This document shows positions 26,707-37,782 of a stretch of DNA of 64,000 bases, one piece after another. The notes below the pieces were generated by a model. It made no database searches. It was not told the DNA's origin and saw only the letters and a list, made by a program, of their open reading frames with translations. This stretch comes from Lachnospiraceae bacterium (GTDB lineage: Bacteria > Bacillota > Clostridia > Lachnospirales > Lachnospiraceae). The stretch covers positions 85,525-149,524 of the forward strand of contig CAJTEE010000008.1 of assembly GCA_910575275.1 (NCBI GenBank), in the 5' to 3' direction. Position numbers and translations under genes: made by a program. How positions within the stretch are numbered: position 1 is the first letter of the stretch; every line of letters starts with the position of its first letter.

Positions 26707-29574
26707 ATGCCAAAGCAATATATCAAGATACGTGGCGCCAATGAGCATAATTTGAAAAACATTACAGTAAATATCCCGAGAAACGAGCTGGTCGTGCTGA
26801 CCGGACTCTCCGGATCGGGAAAATCGTCGCTTGCGTTTGACACGATATACGCGGAGGGACAAAGGCGGTATATGGAGTCGCTGTCGTCTTATGCGCGTCA
26901 GTTTTTGGGCCAGATGGAGAAGCCCGATGTGGAGAGCATTGAGGGGCTGTCCCCGGCTATTTCGATCGACCAGAAATCGACGAACCGCAATCCACGTTCC
27001 ACGGTCGGAACGGTGACGGAGATCTATGATTATATGCGCCTTTTATACGCCCGCATCGGAATTCCGCACTGCCCCAAATGCGGCCGGGAGATTAAAAAGC
27101 AGACTGTAGACCAGATGGTGGATCAGATCATGACATTGCCGGAGCGGACAAGGATTCAGCTTCTTGCGCCGATCGTCCGGGGGCGAAAGGGCCGGCATGA
27201 AAAAGCTCTGGAACAGGCAAAGCGCAGCGGCTATGTGCGCGTGCGGATCGACGGGAATCTTCATGAGCTGACGGAAAATATTGAACTGGAAAAAAATATC
27301 AAGCATAATATCGAGATCATTGTGGACCGGCTTGCGGTGCGGGAGGGGATCGAAAAGCGGCTTGCCGATTCGATCGAGACGGTGATGAAACTATCCGACG
27401 GCCTGATGATTGTAGACTGTGTCGGCGGGGAGGAGATCAACTTCAGCCAAAGCCTCTCCTGCCCGGACTGCGGCGTCAGTATCGAGGAGGTGGAGCCGAG
27501 GAGCTTTTCCTTTAATAACCCGTTCGGCGCCTGCCCGGATTGTTTTGGCTTGGGCTATAAGATGGAATTTGACGAGGATCTGATGATCCCGGATAAATCC
27601 CTCAGCATCAACGACGGTGCGATTGCTGTTCTCGGCTGGCAGTCGTGTGCGAAGGAGGGGAGCTTTTCGCGGGCAATCCTGGATGCGCTGGCAAAAGAAT
27701 ACCGGTTTGATCTGGACACGCCGTTTAGGGACTATCCGAAAGAAGTTCAGGAGGTTCTGATACACGGGACCGGCGGAAAAAGCGTACAGGTCCACTATAA
27801 GGGACAGAGAGGCGTCGGTGTCTATGATGTCGCGTTTGAGGGACTCGTTGAAAATGTAAACCGTCGCTACCGGGAGACGTATTCGCAGTCCAGCAAGGCA
27901 GAATATGAGACGTTTATGCGGATCACGCCCTGTACCGCCTGCCATGGCAAGCGTTTGAAGAAGGAGTCTCTGGCCGTGACGGTGGGCGGCATGAATATTT
28001 ACGATGCGACCAACATGTCTATTGTAAAATTTCGAAAATTCGTGGATGAGCTTGCGCTGACCGATATGCAGCGGATGATCGGTGAGCAGATTCTAAAAGA
28101 GATCCGCGTACGTGTGAGCTTTTTGATTGATGTGGGACTGGATTATCTGTCTTTGTCGCGGGCTACCGGGACGCTTTCCGGCGGTGAAGCGCAGAGGATT
28201 CGTCTGGCGACGCAGATCGGCTCCGGCCTGGTCGGTGTGGCCTATATTCTGGATGAGCCCAGCATCGGCCTTCATCAGAGAGACAATGATAAGCTTTTGA
28301 GGACCCTGATTCACCTGCGTGATCTGGGAAACAGCGTGATCGTCGTAGAACATGACGAGGATACAATGCGGGCCGCAGACTGGATCGTTGATATCGGGCC
28401 GGGGGCCGGAGAGCATGGCGGCGAGGTGGTCGCTGCCGGTACGGCCAGGGAGATTATGGCCTGCGAGGCGTCGGTTACGGGCGCCTATTTAAGCGGCAAA
28501 AGAAAGATCCCGGTCCCGTCTGAACGACGGCAGCCTACAGGCTGGCTGACGGTTCGCGGGGCAGAGGAGAATAATTTAAAAAAGATCGACGTAGAGCTGC
28601 CGCTTGGAGTCATGACCTGTGTGACCGGGGTTTCCGGTTCGGGAAAGAGTTCTCTGATCAATGAGATCGTGTATAAGGCCTTGGCAAAGCGGCTGAACCG
28701 TGCGCGGACGATTCCGGGGAAGCATACAGGTATCGAAGGTGTGGAGCAGCTGGACAAGATCATCGCCATTGACCAGTCTCCGATCGGGCGGACGCCGCGC
28801 TCGAATCCGGCGACCTATACGGGCGTATTTGACCTGATCCGCGACCTGTTTGCGTCAACTCCTGACGCCAAGGCAAAGGGCTATAATAAAGGAAGATTCA
28901 GCTTTAACGTCAAGGGCGGGCGCTGTGAGGCATGCAGCGGCGACGGAATCATCAAGATCGAAATGCATTTCCTTCCCGACGTATACGTCCCCTGTGAGGT
29001 CTGTGGCGGCAGGCGGTACAACAGGGAGACGCTGGAGGTCAAATATAAGGGGAAAAACATTTATGATGTGCTGAACATGACCGTGGAGGAGGCGCTGAAA
29101 TTCTTTGAAAACGTCCCCTCGATTGCAAGGAAGATCGAGACGCTGAATGACGTAGGCCTTTCCTATATTAAGCTCGGGCAGCCGTCCACAGAGCTTTCCG
29201 GCGGCGAGGCGCAGAGGATCAAGCTGGCCTCGGAGCTTTCGAGGCGGGGAACCGGAAAGACGATCTATATTCTGGATGAGCCGACTACGGGCCTCCATTT
29301 TGCCGACGTCCATAAGCTGGTGGAGATCTTGAGACGATTGTCAGAAGGCGGGAATACGGTGATTGTCATTGAGCATAATCTGGATGTCATTAAGACCGCC
29401 GATTATCTGATTGATATGGGACCGGAGGGCGGCGACCGCGGCGGCACTGTCATCGCCCGAGGAACGCCCGAGGAGGTAGCGGAAAATCCGGTCTCCTATA
29501 CGGGACAGTATGTAAAAAAGTATCTGAACAAAAGTGACGGCTCCGATACCGAAACGGTTGTGAATCAAGAATAG
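26707..29574 (+). CDS. uvrA: Excinuclease ABC subunit A
   Basis: Damage-recognition ATPase of nucleotide excision repair, 955 residues. It has two ABC modules: Walker [10 protein letters not shown] near residue 32 and GVSGSGKSS near 640, signature motifs [12 protein letters not shown] near 490 and [12 protein letters not shown] near 832. Zinc sites are also visible: [18 protein letters not shown] with a second CPDCFGLG, and CEACSGDG with [13 protein letters not shown] 26707 follows AGAGGAGAGC; the longer frame from 26620 overlaps the promoter. uvrB and uvrC are not adjacent. Confidence 0.95.
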   Translation: MPKQYIKIRGANEHNLKNITVNIPRNELVVLTGLSGSGKSSLAFDTIYAEGQRRYMESLSSYARQFLGQMEKPDVESIEGLSPAISIDQKSTNRNPRSTVGTVTEIYDYMRLLYARIGIPHCPKCGREIKKQTVDQMVDQIMTLPERTRIQLLAPIVRGRKGRHEKALEQAKRSGYVRVRIDGNLHELTENIELEKNIKHNIEIIVDRLAVREGIEKRLADSIETVMKLSDGLMIVDCVGGEEINFSQSLSCPDCGVSIEEVEPRSFSFNNPFGACPDCFGLGYKMEFDEDLMIPDKSLSINDGAIAVLGWQSCAKEGSFSRAILDALAKEYRFDLDTPFRDYPKEVQEVLIHGTGGKSVQVHYKGQRGVGVYDVAFEGLVENVNRRYRETYSQSSKAEYETFMRITPCTACHGKRLKKESLAVTVGGMNIYDATNMSIVKFRKFVDELALTDMQRMIGEQILKEIRVRVSFLIDVGLDYLSLSRATGTLSGGEAQRIRLATQIGSGLVGVAYILDEPSIGLHQRDNDKLLRTLIHLRDLGNSVIVVEHDEDTMRAADWIVDIGPGAGEHGGEVVAAGTAREIMACEASVTGAYLSGKRKIPVPSERRQPTGWLTVRGAEENNLKKIDVELPLGVMTCVTGVSGSGKSSLINEIVYKALAKRLNRARTIPGKHTGIEGVEQLDKIIAIDQSPIGRTPRSNPATYTGVFDLIRDLFASTPDAKAKGYNKGRFSFNVKGGRCEACSGDGIIKIEMHFLPDVYVPCEVCGGRRYNRETLEVKYKGKNIYDVLNMTVEEALKFFENVPSIARKIETLNDVGLSYIKLGQPSTELSGGEAQRIKLASELSRRGTGKTIYILDEPTTGLHFADVHKLVEILRRLSEGGNTVIVIEHNLDVIKTADYLIDMGPEGGDRGGTVIARGTPEEVAENPVSYTGQYVKKYLNKSDGSDTETVVNQE

Positions 29575-29591
29575 AAATGGAGGGCTTTGCC

Positions 29592-30728
29592 ATGCTGTTA
29601 ATCAAGAATGCCACAGTATATGCACCGGAAAGGCTTGGAAAAAAGGACATATTGCTTGCCGGAGGAAAGATTGAGAGGATCGCGGACAGGCTCCCGGAAT
29701 ATGAGGGCTGTCAGGTATTGGACGGGACAGGAAGAATCGCTGTCCCGGGATTCATTGACCGCCATGTGCATGTCACTGGAGGCGGCGGGGAGGGGAGCTT
29801 CCATACCCAGGCTCCGCCGGTCAAGCTTTCCAGCCTGCTTGCAGGCGGCGTGACGACGGTGATCGGCCTTTTGGGAACAGATGGGTACAGCCGCAGTGTG
29901 GAAAACCTGGTCGCGAAGATAAAGGCGTTAAAGGAGGAGGGAATCTCCGCTTACTGCATCTGCGGGGCTTATGGGTATCCGAGTCCGACCATTACGGGCA
30001 GTATCAGTAAAGATATCCTGTTCATAGATGAAATCATCGGACTTAAGCTGGCGATTTCCGACCATCGTGCGCCAAATATCTCGGTGGCGGAGCTGATTCG
30101 GCTGGGAAGCGATGTGCGGACGGCCGGGATGCTGAGCGGAAAAGCGGGCTTTGTCTGCCTGCATATGGGGGATGATAAGCGGGGGCTGGAGCCGGTGTTT
30201 GAGGCGCTTTCACAGACCTCGATTCCGATTAAGACCTTCCAGCCGACCCACGTGGCGCGTTCTGCGAAGATTCAGTCCGATGCAATGCGCTTCGCCAAGA
30301 TGGGCGGGACGATTGACATTACCTGTGGAGACTTTGACGAGGTGGCAGGTGCTTTGGCGCAAGCGCGGAGAGAGGAGGTTCCCATGAAGCGGATCACCTT
30401 CAGCTCGGATGGGCAGGGGAGCTGGTCCAATTATGACGATGCGGGGAATCTGACCGAGATGGGCGTTTCCGATGTGAATACGATTTATCAGCAGATCGTA
30501 TACGAGGTGCAGGAGGAGAAGATGGAGCTTGAGAGGGCGCTTGCTTTCGGGACCTCTAACGTTGCAAGGGCATTGGAACTGTACCCGAAAAAGGGAGCGC
30601 TCCGGGAGGGGAGCGACGCGGATGTGCTTCTTATGGATGAGGGGCTTAAGCTGGAGACAGTAATCGCGAACGGCGTGGTAATGATGCAGGCCGGGAAGAT
30701 CATAAAAAAAGGTACATATGAGAAGTAA
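29592..30728 (+). CDS. iadA: Isoaspartyl (beta-aspartyl) dipeptidase
   Basis: Amidohydrolase-superfamily zinc enzyme of 378 residues that clears isoaspartyl dipeptides from damaged protein. HxH is in IDRHVHVTGGGGEGSFHTQ near residues 57-75, the bridging carboxylated-Lys segment is GLKLAISDHRAPN near 150-162, and a HMGDDKRGL segment lies near 195. ATG 29592 is chosen for its TGGAGGG site; the earlier ATG at 29577 has none. It is 17 bp after uvrA and may share its transcript. Confidence 0.9.
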   Translation: MLLIKNATVYAPERLGKKDILLAGGKIERIADRLPEYEGCQVLDGTGRIAVPGFIDRHVHVTGGGGEGSFHTQAPPVKLSSLLAGGVTTVIGLLGTDGYSRSVENLVAKIKALKEEGISAYCICGAYGYPSPTITGSISKDILFIDEIIGLKLAISDHRAPNISVAELIRLGSDVRTAGMLSGKAGFVCLHMGDDKRGLEPVFEALSQTSIPIKTFQPTHVARSAKIQSDAMRFAKMGGTIDITCGDFDEVAGALAQARREEVPMKRITFSSDGQGSWSNYDDAGNLTEMGVSDVNTIYQQIVYEVQEEKMELERALAFGTSNVARALELYPKKGALREGSDADVLLMDEGLKLETVIANGVVMMQAGKIIKKGTYEK

Positions 30729-30774
30729 GAAGGCCGACGGCTGCCAAAATATATAGGGAGATACGTGAGGGCTC

Positions 30775-33700
30775 ATGCAGATGTGGGAAGAATATACGGT
30801 TTTGGGAGGAACGCAGGAAGCCGACGAAGCGGAAGACAGTTCCTTTGAGAAGAACCTGGAAAAGCTGCAGGATTACCGATATTTTAACGGGAAGAAGATT
30901 CGGGAATCTCTCCGGATTAAACCCAAAACGGCTGAGGCAGGCCGACGGCTTGCCGCTTCGGGAAAGCTGGAGATAAAAAACGTGCTTTGTGGTTATGACA
31001 GGCAGAGCCGTAAGCAGCATGGACAAATCGATGCGGTTAGGAAGGAGGTCCAAAAAGAGGTCCCGGTGCAGATCGTTTTTTCGCGTGATAAGGTAGTCTG
31101 GGCCGACTGTTTTTGTCAGACCTGTATCCGGGAATATGCGCGCTATACCGGCGGCTCGAGCTGCGAAAATGTGGCGGGGCTGTTGGATCTGCTGGAACAA
31201 TATTTAAAAGATGTGAGTATAGGAGACGCGACAGATACCTACGCCCAATTTATGTTTTCGGCCTTTCGGGAAAAGCGGAGCCATTTTTTGGAGGCAGCTG
31301 AGGCCAAGGAGGAGAGCTTGAGCCTCGTCCCACGTGTCATCAAAAAGGATGGAAAGCTGACTGCTTCCTTTAAAGTGGGATCCGGAAAGCTGTTTGTGGT
31401 GAAAAATCTGGAGGAGTTTTGTGAAAACGTAAAAAGCTCGGCAACGGCAGTATACGGGGCCAATACGCCGCTCAACCACAGCCTGAGCCATTTTAAGCCG
31501 CAGGGGAGACGGTGGATTCGCTATATCAGCCGAATTGTCCGTGAGGAGACACAGTTTGCGGAACGCCTGGTGGACTCCCGATACTACAGCAGGAGCAAAG
31601 CGCCGACCGTGAGCGCTCTGGAGCTTTTTGGCTGGCGGCTTGATCAGTTTTACGAGGAACTGAGGGATATGCAGGTTGATTTTGAGGACAGAGACGCCGG
31701 GGAGAGGCAAAAAGGGAGCCTGCAGGCCGGAAAAGGAAATCCAAGAGTGACACTGCAGATTGACGAGTACAAATTGAAGGGCGACAAAGAATTCCATGGA
31801 ATCGAAGTGACAGGAATGCTTCCTGAGCTGTTTTTTGGCATGGATACGGCGTATTACATCCGTGAGGGCATCCTGTACCGCCTCGATCAGGAGTTTCTCG
31901 AGAAGATTGAAGTGCTGGAGCCGATGACCAGAGGGGGGCGTTTTTCCTTCTGCGTGGGAAGAAATCTGCTGGCAGAATTCTACTATCGAGTCCTCCCACA
32001 GCTTGAAGGGGCCATGGACATCATAGAAACAGACCCGGAAAAATTTCGTTCCTATCTGACACCGGAAGCAAAATTTGTATTCTATTTGGATGCGGACGAG
32101 CAGACATTTACCTGTGTACCGAATGTGCGCTACGGGAATAAGGAATTTTCGGTGCTGGATCTTAAAGAATCGGATAGAAGGGGAATCCAGATCACAAAAT
32201 TGTTTCGGGATGTACAAAAGGAAGGAGAGGTTCTGCAGGCGATTGAGCGATGGTTTCCGCTCTGGTCCTTTGAGAGGGGAGAGCTCCTTTGCAGGGAAGA
32301 TGAAGAAAGCTTGTATCAAGTCGTGGAGAGTGGTGTGTGTGCGCTCATGGAATTGGGGGAAGTGCGGTGCACCAACCGATTCCGCGGCCGCAATGTGATC
32401 CGCCGTATCAAGGCATCCATTGGAGTTTCGCTATCCGGCGGCCTTTTGAACCTGGATATTTTATCGGAAGGCGTTTCCAGAGAGGAGCTCCTGGAAATAT
32501 TGAAAAGCTATCGGGAGCGGAAGAAATATCACCGTCTGAAGGACGGTGCCTTTATTGACATGGATGAGCCCTCTTTAGGGACACTATCGGAATTGGCTTC
32601 GGCTATGCATCTCTCGCCGAAGGAATTCATTAAGGGAAATATGCATCTTCCTGCTTATCGGAGCCTGTACCTGGATCGGCTGATGGAGGAGAACGAGGCT
32701 GTTTACAGCAATAGAAACAGCCGCTTCCGCGAGATGGTAAAGAGCTTTAAGACGGTAAAGGATGCGGAATTTGAGGAGCCTGAAAGCTTGTCCGGAATCA
32801 TGCGGATGTATCAGAGAAACGGATATAAATGGCTGAGGACGTTGGAACACTGGGGCTTCGGAGGAATTCTTGCAGATGATATGGGCCTTGGGAAAACGCT
32901 GCAGATGATAGCGGTGCTGCTGGCAGCGAAGCTGGAAGGAAAGACAGGTTGTTCCCTGGTGGTGGCCCCGGCCTCTCTGGTGTTTAACTGGGGAGAAGAA
33001 TTCAGGCGGTTTGCCCCGGAGCTTTCGGTCGGTCTGATCGCCGGAACACAGGAGGAACGGCGGGCCAGGCTGGATGCCTGGAAAGAGGCAGATGTACTGG
33101 TAACTTCCTATGATCTTTTGAAACGTGACATTGCCTTGTATGAAGATAAAACGTTTCTGTATCAGGTCATTGATGAGGCGCAGTATATAAAAAATTATAC
33201 AACAGCCGCCTCCAAGGCGGTCAAGACGGTCAAAAGCAAATTTCGCTTTGCCCTGACAGGGACACCGATCGAAAACAGGCTCAGTGAGCTTTGGAGTATT
33301 TTTGATTATCTGATGCCGGGCCTTTTGTATGGATATGACGTGTTTCGCCGGGAGTTTGAGACGCCGATCGTCAAAAACAAGGATGAGAATGCCATGAAAC
33401 GCCTGCAGAAAATGGTCGACCCCTTTATTTTGCGGCGGCTGAAGGCGGCCGTGCTGAAGGACCTGCCGGAGAAGCTGGAGGAGATCCGATATGTCCGGCT
33501 AGAGGGAGAGCAAAAACGGCTGTATGATGCACAGATACTTCGGATGAAGGAGCTGCTTGTGCGCCAGAGTGAGGAGGATTTTAATCGGAATCGTCTTCAG
33601 ATATTGGCCGAAATGATGAGGCTGCGCCAAATCTGCTGTGACCCGGCCCTTTGCTTTGAGAATTATCGGGGCCTGTCAGCAAAGGCAGAGGCATGTGTGG

Positions 33701-34194
33701 AGTTGATTCAGGCCGCCGCTGACGGCGGGCATCGGCTGCTTTTGTTTTCACAGTTTACTTCCATGCTGGAAATTCTTCAGGGGAGATTAAAGGGGGCCGG
33801 ACTCTCCTATTTTACGATTACGGGCGCCACGCCAAAGGAAAAGCGGATGCAGCTGGTAAGAGAGTTTAACGAGGGGGCGGTTCCGATTTTTTTGATCTCC
33901 CTAAAGGCCGGCGGCGTGGGACTGAACCTGACAGGCGCGGATATGGTGCTGCACTATGATCCGTGGTGGAACCTGGCGGCTCAGAATCAGGCAACAGACC
34001 GTGCACACCGCATCGGACAGACGAAGAAGGTGATGGTATACAAGCTGATCGTCAAAAACTCAATCGAGGAAAAAGTCCGCGAGCTTCAGGAGAAAAAACG
34101 TGAACTGGCGGAGCAGGTGATCGGAGGAGAGACCGGGCAGCTTGGCGGCATGTCGAAGGAGGAAATCCTTGCTCTTTTGGAGGGGATTTCCTGA
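30775..34194 (+). CDS. SNF2-family DNA-dependent ATPase/helicase
   Basis: A 1139-residue Swi2/Snf2-like protein of the bacterial RapA/HepA-like group. The C-terminal half has the two RecA domains: DDMGLGKTLQ (Walker A, about residue 702), VIDEAQYIKN (about 798), LTGTPIENRL (about 829) and QATDRAHRIGQ (about 1070). The N-terminal half matches the SNF2-associated domain and holds a SWIM-like zinc region near 110-145, in which CxC and a later Cys are kept but the last His is replaced by Asn. It probably moves or remodels nucleoprotein at transcription or repair sites. It lies 46 bp after iadA. Confidence 0.9.
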   Translation: MQMWEEYTVLGGTQEADEAEDSSFEKNLEKLQDYRYFNGKKIRESLRIKPKTAEAGRRLAASGKLEIKNVLCGYDRQSRKQHGQIDAVRKEVQKEVPVQIVFSRDKVVWADCFCQTCIREYARYTGGSSCENVAGLLDLLEQYLKDVSIGDATDTYAQFMFSAFREKRSHFLEAAEAKEESLSLVPRVIKKDGKLTASFKVGSGKLFVVKNLEEFCENVKSSATAVYGANTPLNHSLSHFKPQGRRWIRYISRIVREETQFAERLVDSRYYSRSKAPTVSALELFGWRLDQFYEELRDMQVDFEDRDAGERQKGSLQAGKGNPRVTLQIDEYKLKGDKEFHGIEVTGMLPELFFGMDTAYYIREGILYRLDQEFLEKIEVLEPMTRGGRFSFCVGRNLLAEFYYRVLPQLEGAMDIIETDPEKFRSYLTPEAKFVFYLDADEQTFTCVPNVRYGNKEFSVLDLKESDRRGIQITKLFRDVQKEGEVLQAIERWFPLWSFERGELLCREDEESLYQVVESGVCALMELGEVRCTNRFRGRNVIRRIKASIGVSLSGGLLNLDILSEGVSREELLEILKSYRERKKYHRLKDGAFIDMDEPSLGTLSELASAMHLSPKEFIKGNMHLPAYRSLYLDRLMEENEAVYSNRNSRFREMVKSFKTVKDAEFEEPESLSGIMRMYQRNGYKWLRTLEHWGFGGILADDMGLGKTLQMIAVLLAAKLEGKTGCSLVVAPASLVFNWGEEFRRFAPELSVGLIAGTQEERRARLDAWKEADVLVTSYDLLKRDIALYEDKTFLYQVIDEAQYIKNYTTAASKAVKTVKSKFRFALTGTPIENRLSELWSIFDYLMPGLLYGYDVFRREFETPIVKNKDENAMKRLQKMVDPFILRRLKAAVLKDLPEKLEEIRYVRLEGEQKRLYDAQILRMKELLVRQSEEDFNRNRLQILAEMMRLRQICCDPALCFENYRGLSAKAEACVELIQAAADGGHRLLLFSQFTSMLEILQGRLKGAGLSYFTITGATPKEKRMQLVREFNEGAVPIFLISLKAGGVGLNLTGADMVLHYDPWWNLAAQNQATDRAHRIGQTKKVMVYKLIVKNSIEEKVRELQEKKRELAEQVIGGETGQLGGMSKEEILALLEGIS

Positions 34195-34200
34195 ATTGCC

Positions 34201-34229
34201 TTGCAAAGGAGCGGGTTTTCCTTTATAAT
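34201..34229 (+). promoter_or_regulatory. guaA promoter
   Basis: TTGCAA at 34201 and TATAAT at 34224 with a 17-bp spacer, starting seven bases after the helicase stop. The leader of about 95 nt contains a loose GC hairpin but no recognisable purine riboswitch core. Confidence 0.7.
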
Positions 34230-34327
34230 AAGGAAATTAGTACTGGCTTATACATATTTCGGTCCATGCGGCGCCTGCGTTTTTTCGCGGGCCGATACGA
34301 GAAGGCAATTTTTACAGGAGGAAACGG

Positions 34328-35872
34328 ATGAATCAGGAAAAAATCCTAGTCATTGATTTTGGCGGACAGTATAACCAACTGGTAGCCAGGCGTGTTCGGG
34401 AATGCAATGTATATTGCGAAATTTATTCCTACAAGACAGATTTGGAGCAGATTAAGGCCATGAAGCCAAAGGGGATCATCCTGACCGGCGGCCCCGATAG
34501 CTGCTATGAGGAGGGGGCAGCCTCCTGCAGCAGAGAATTGTTTGAATTGGGAATCCCTATACTTGGCCTGTGTTATGGTGCGCAGGTGATGATGCATGTG
34601 CTGGGCGGCCATGTGTGCAAGGCCCCAGTACGGGAATATGGGAAAATTGAAGTGGCGGTGGATCGTTCTAGCAAGCTGTTTGCCGATGTCTCAGAAAAAA
34701 CCATCTGCTGGATGAGCCATAACGATTATATCGAGAAAGAGGCGCCGGGCTTTACGATCATTGCGCATACTCCGAACTGCCCGGTTGCAGCAGCCGAGTC
34801 TGCGGAAAGGCAGTTATATGCATTCCAGTTCCATCCGGAGGTCCTTCATACCCAGGAAGGTAAAAAGATGCTTCATAACTTTGTTTATGGAGTATGCGGC
34901 TGTATGGGAACATGGAAGATGGATGCCTTCGTTGAGATGAGTATACAGGCGATCCGCGAAAAGGTAGGAGATGGAAAAGTACTTTGCGCCCTGTCAGGGG
35001 GGGTGGATTCCTCCGTTGCGGCCGTGATGCTTGCAAAAGCGGTCGGGGATCAGCTGACCTGTGTCTTTGTTGATCATGGTCTCCTTAGAAAGAACGAGGG
35101 CAATGAGGTAGAGGAGGTATTTGGCCCGAACGGCCCGTATAAGCTACACTTTATCCGTGTCAATGCGCAGCAGAGATTTTACGACAGATTGAAAGGCGTT
35201 GAGGACCCGGAAAGAAAGAGGAAGATAATCGGCGAGGAATTTATCCGCGTTTTTGAGGAGGAGGCAAAAAAGATCGGCGCAGTCGATTTTCTGGTACAGG
35301 GCACGATATATCCCGATGTGGTTGAGAGCGGCCTTGGAGGGGAATCCGCTGTAATCAAGTCGCACCACAATGTAGGCGGATTACCGGATTACGTAGATTT
35401 TAAGGAGATCATTGAACCGCTTCGTGATCTGTTTAAGGATGAGGTACGCAAGGTCGGCCTGGAGCTTGGCATTCCGGAAAAGCTGGTCTACCGCCAGCCC
35501 TTCCCGGGGCCGGGGCTTGGAATCCGAATTATCGGTGAGGTGACACCGGAGAAGGTCACGATGGTGCAGGAAGCAGATGCGATTTACCGCGAGGAGATTG
35601 CAAAGGCCGGGCTGGATCGAGAAATCGGGCAATACTTCGCCGCCCTGACGAATATGCGCTCAGTCGGAGTCATGGGAGACGGAAGAACCTATGACTATGC
35701 GATTGCGCTGCGCGCAGTGAACACGATCGATTTTATGACTGCCGAGGCGGCAGAATTGCCATGGGAAGTGCTTTCAAAAACAGCAAACCGAATCGTCAAT
35801 GAAGTAAAGAATGTGAACAGAGTGTTGTACGATTGTACAGGGAAGCCGCCGGGGACGATTGAGTTCGAATAG
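34328..35872 (+). CDS. guaA: GMP synthase (glutamine-hydrolysing)
   Basis: Cytosolic amidotransferase of 514 residues making GMP from XMP, ATP and glutamine. The class I glutaminase domain has the nucleophile Cys82 in GLCYGAQ and the His/Glu pair in QFHPEVLH near residue 170. The ATP-pyrophosphatase domain has LSGGVDSS near 222, and the C-terminal dimerisation domain ends in the conserved PPGTIEFE. An ACAGGAGG site lies before ATG 34328. The last bases form one side of a 13-bp repeat at which a mobile element is integrated; the coding sequence is kept intact. Confidence 0.96.
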   Translation: MNQEKILVIDFGGQYNQLVARRVRECNVYCEIYSYKTDLEQIKAMKPKGIILTGGPDSCYEEGAASCSRELFELGIPILGLCYGAQVMMHVLGGHVCKAPVREYGKIEVAVDRSSKLFADVSEKTICWMSHNDYIEKEAPGFTIIAHTPNCPVAAAESAERQLYAFQFHPEVLHTQEGKKMLHNFVYGVCGCMGTWKMDAFVEMSIQAIREKVGDGKVLCALSGGVDSSVAAVMLAKAVGDQLTCVFVDHGLLRKNEGNEVEEVFGPNGPYKLHFIRVNAQQRFYDRLKGVEDPERKRKIIGEEFIRVFEEEAKKIGAVDFLVQGTIYPDVVESGLGGESAVIKSHHNVGGLPDYVDFKEIIEPLRDLFKDEVRKVGLELGIPEKLVYRQPFPGPGLGIRIIGEVTPEKVTMVQEADAIYREEIAKAGLDREIGQYFAALTNMRSVGVMGDGRTYDYAIALRAVNTIDFMTAEAAELPWEVLSKTANRIVNEVKNVNRVLYDCTGKPPGTIEFE

Positions 35873-35873
35873 T
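35861..35873 (+). other. attL core of the guaA-integrated element
   Basis: GAGTTCGAATAGT at the very end of guaA (including the stop codon) recurs at 47927-47939 in the same orientation. The core contains the palindrome TTCGAA. Confidence 0.8.
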
Positions 35874-35881
35874 AAACAGAG

Positions 35882-35922
35882 AGCCGGGAAGCCACATAAA
35901 CAGCGGACTTTCCGGCTTTTGA
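35882..35922 (+). terminator. Terminator downstream of guaA, supplied by the element
   Basis: AGCCGGGAAG pairs with CTTTCCGGCT (one wobble), followed by TTTT. It lies inside the attL side of the element. Confidence 0.65.
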
Positions 35923-35930
35923 TGTGGGGC

Positions 35931-35954
35931 GTGATACCTTTTTGATACCTATTT
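35931..35954 (+). repeat. Integrase arm-type repeat, left
   Basis: The 24 bases contain two GTGATACC/TGATACCT units; 20 of 24 bases recur in the same orientation at 47805-47828, near the other end. Such subterminal repeats are typical binding sites for the arm-binding domain of Tn916-type integrases. Confidence 0.55.
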
Positions 35955-37206
35955 ATGGTTGCTGAACATTTAACATTCTTATATATGACTTAAAAAAGGG
36001 TTCTGAAAAACTTATGCGTCCAGCATTATTTCTTAATACTTCTTCACGCTCTGGTGAATATAGTTGTTTTAAATAGGTGCTTAAATTACTTGGTGGATAT
36101 GAGGGAAAGTTTTCTTGTATTTTAGTTAATAGTGCATGTTGTGTTACGTTATCGTTCATTTCACAAAGTGTGGATAAGATAATTGAAACATTTTGATATT
36201 TACCTTCTCGCTGTTGGGTAATTTTCATATATAATTTTTTATAGGTATCTTGTTTCTCGCTAGTAAAGTCTTTTACAGCTTGGTCTAATTCACTATTAGG
36301 TATAATGACTGATTTTCGTTGAGTTTTGCTTATGTTATTGTTAAAACATAGATTGTAGGCTAATTGGTGGGCTATGGTTGCTAGACAATTAGCATATTTT
36401 GCAATTTCGGTAGCAGTTTCAGTGGAAATACTGATATTTAGGGCAGTAGCCCCCTTCTCTACGATTTTTACTATTTCAGCAGTGGTCAATAGCGGAACTT
36501 CAATTTCTGATACCCTATTATTTAGTTCAGTATCATGTTGAACAACTTCGTAACCGTTATTCGCGGCACCCAAAACAATGATTTTGGAATTTGGATAATC
36601 AACAGCTTTATCCATAAATAGTTTCATCATTTGTGAAATCTTACTTTTTTCACTTTCTGGTATTTTGTGAAAATCTTCAATGATCCATAATGCTTTTGTA
36701 GAACCAATGAAATCACATAAGCGTTGTATAGTTAATTGTGGAGGTAAAACTCTTTTTTGTATTTCTCCAACATTATTTTCAAGTGTTCCAGTAATCGAAC
36801 TTTTAATTCCCAAATATTCAGAAGTAATTGAACCAGTAAGTGATTCTTTGTGTGATATATTAGTGCTTTCAGTATAATATTGATTAAGCGAATCAAAAGC
36901 ATCTAATATTATTGTGTCAATAGTAGAGTTGTTTGTACATCTTGAAGTTATTGTCTTCAAACACTGTTCTTTAACAATATGGTTTAATATAGTTGTTTTG
37001 CCACTGCCAGAATGTCCATATATTACAATTTGCTTTCCGGGTATATCTAAAGCCTTTTTCAGTTTTTTTTCAACAGAAGTCCTTGAAATATATGATATAT
37101 TTGCAGAAGATGTTGGAGTAAAAACATCTTTCAATTCATATACAGGTGTTTTTTTTAATAATCTTAATATTTTAGATGTGAAGTTTTTAATCATGATTTT
37201 CTCCAT
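35953..37206 (-). CDS. STAND-like P-loop ATPase
   Basis: A 417-residue protein with Walker A GHSGSGKT near residue 64, Walker B LWIIEDFH near 175 and a sensor-like IIVLGAANNG near 208, i.e. an AAA+/STAND nucleotide-switch core, followed by a helical C-terminal region resembling a winged-helix module. No effector domain or membrane segment is evident. It overlaps the upstream HTH gene by 16 bp, so the two are translated together. Its AT content is high even for this element. Possible roles are regulation or phage/element defence; the family is not one I can name. Confidence 0.6.
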   Translation of the reverse strand: MEKIMIKNFTSKILRLLKKTPVYELKDVFTPTSSANISYISRTSVEKKLKKALDIPGKQIVIYGHSGSGKTTILNHIVKEQCLKTITSRCTNNSTIDTIILDAFDSLNQYYTESTNISHKESLTGSITSEYLGIKSSITGTLENNVGEIQKRVLPPQLTIQRLCDFIGSTKALWIIEDFHKIPESEKSKISQMMKLFMDKAVDYPNSKIIVLGAANNGYEVVQHDTELNNRVSEIEVPLLTTAEIVKIVEKGATALNISISTETATEIAKYANCLATIAHQLAYNLCFNNNISKTQRKSVIIPNSELDQAVKDFTSEKQDTYKKLYMKITQQREGKYQNVSIILSTLCEMNDNVTQHALLTKIQENFPSYPPSNLSTYLKQLYSPEREEVLRNNAGRISFSEPFFKSYIRMLNVQQP

Positions 37207-37766
37207 TTGTAACTGTTATTTTTCTTATCATGCCCTTTTTCATCAACACTACTACTCGTAGCAGGCCAGTTGATTTTCCATTCAAAATACTCGTCCTCTG
37301 AAATCTCTCCACTTTTCAACTGCTCTTTCCGCAGACACCACTCCCGCATGAAATCATTGACTAAACCGTACTCTAGCCACATACCTACCGGGGCATGAGC
37401 AGGCCAGTCATCATTGTCATAGTAACGCACCGACTTATCATCAGAAGCGTTGCATTTGCCGGGATTGCGGACAAGCTGAAATAAATGAATCGTACTGCGG
37501 TCATCTTCATCAAGCCAAAGGAATGTAAGCATAATATCTTCGGCGCAGCCGGGGGTAACGCCAATAAAATGGATATAATTGACGTTCAGTATCTTTGCCA
37601 TTTCCATTAAAGTGTTGTTTTTGGGAACACGATAGCCAGATTCATACTGTGCGATACGAACATCAGCATTACGTTCCTCATATCCCAATTTCAAGCCTAG
37701 TTCACGCTGTGTCAAGCCCCGGAACGTGCGTATTCTCTTTATCCGTTCTCCTAATACCATAGTCAT
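37191..37766 (-). CDS. XRE-family transcriptional regulator
   Basis: A 191-residue protein. The N-terminal helix-turn-helix (residues about 5-65) has the Cro/C1 pattern GERIKRIRTFRGLTQRELG with IAQYESGYRVP. The C-terminal 120 residues (DDRSTIHLFQLV, DEYFEWKINWP) are a conserved partner domain of unknown function seen with element-borne XRE proteins. It probably represses element genes. It is the third gene of a four-gene minus-strand operon (two acetyltransferases, this gene, the ATPase). Confidence 0.75.
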   Translation of the reverse strand: MTMVLGERIKRIRTFRGLTQRELGLKLGYEERNADVRIAQYESGYRVPKNNTLMEMAKILNVNYIHFIGVTPGCAEDIMLTFLWLDEDDRSTIHLFQLVRNPGKCNASDDKSVRYYDNDDWPAHAPVGMWLEYGLVNDFMREWCLRKEQLKSGEISEDEYFEWKINWPATSSSVDEKGHDKKNNSYKWRKS

Positions 37767-37782
37767 GTGTCCTTTCTGAAAA

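Noticed and set aside
34230-34327. Purine riboswitch in the guaA leader
   Set aside because: No purine-aptamer core or two-loop arrangement is visible; only a loose GC hairpin is present.
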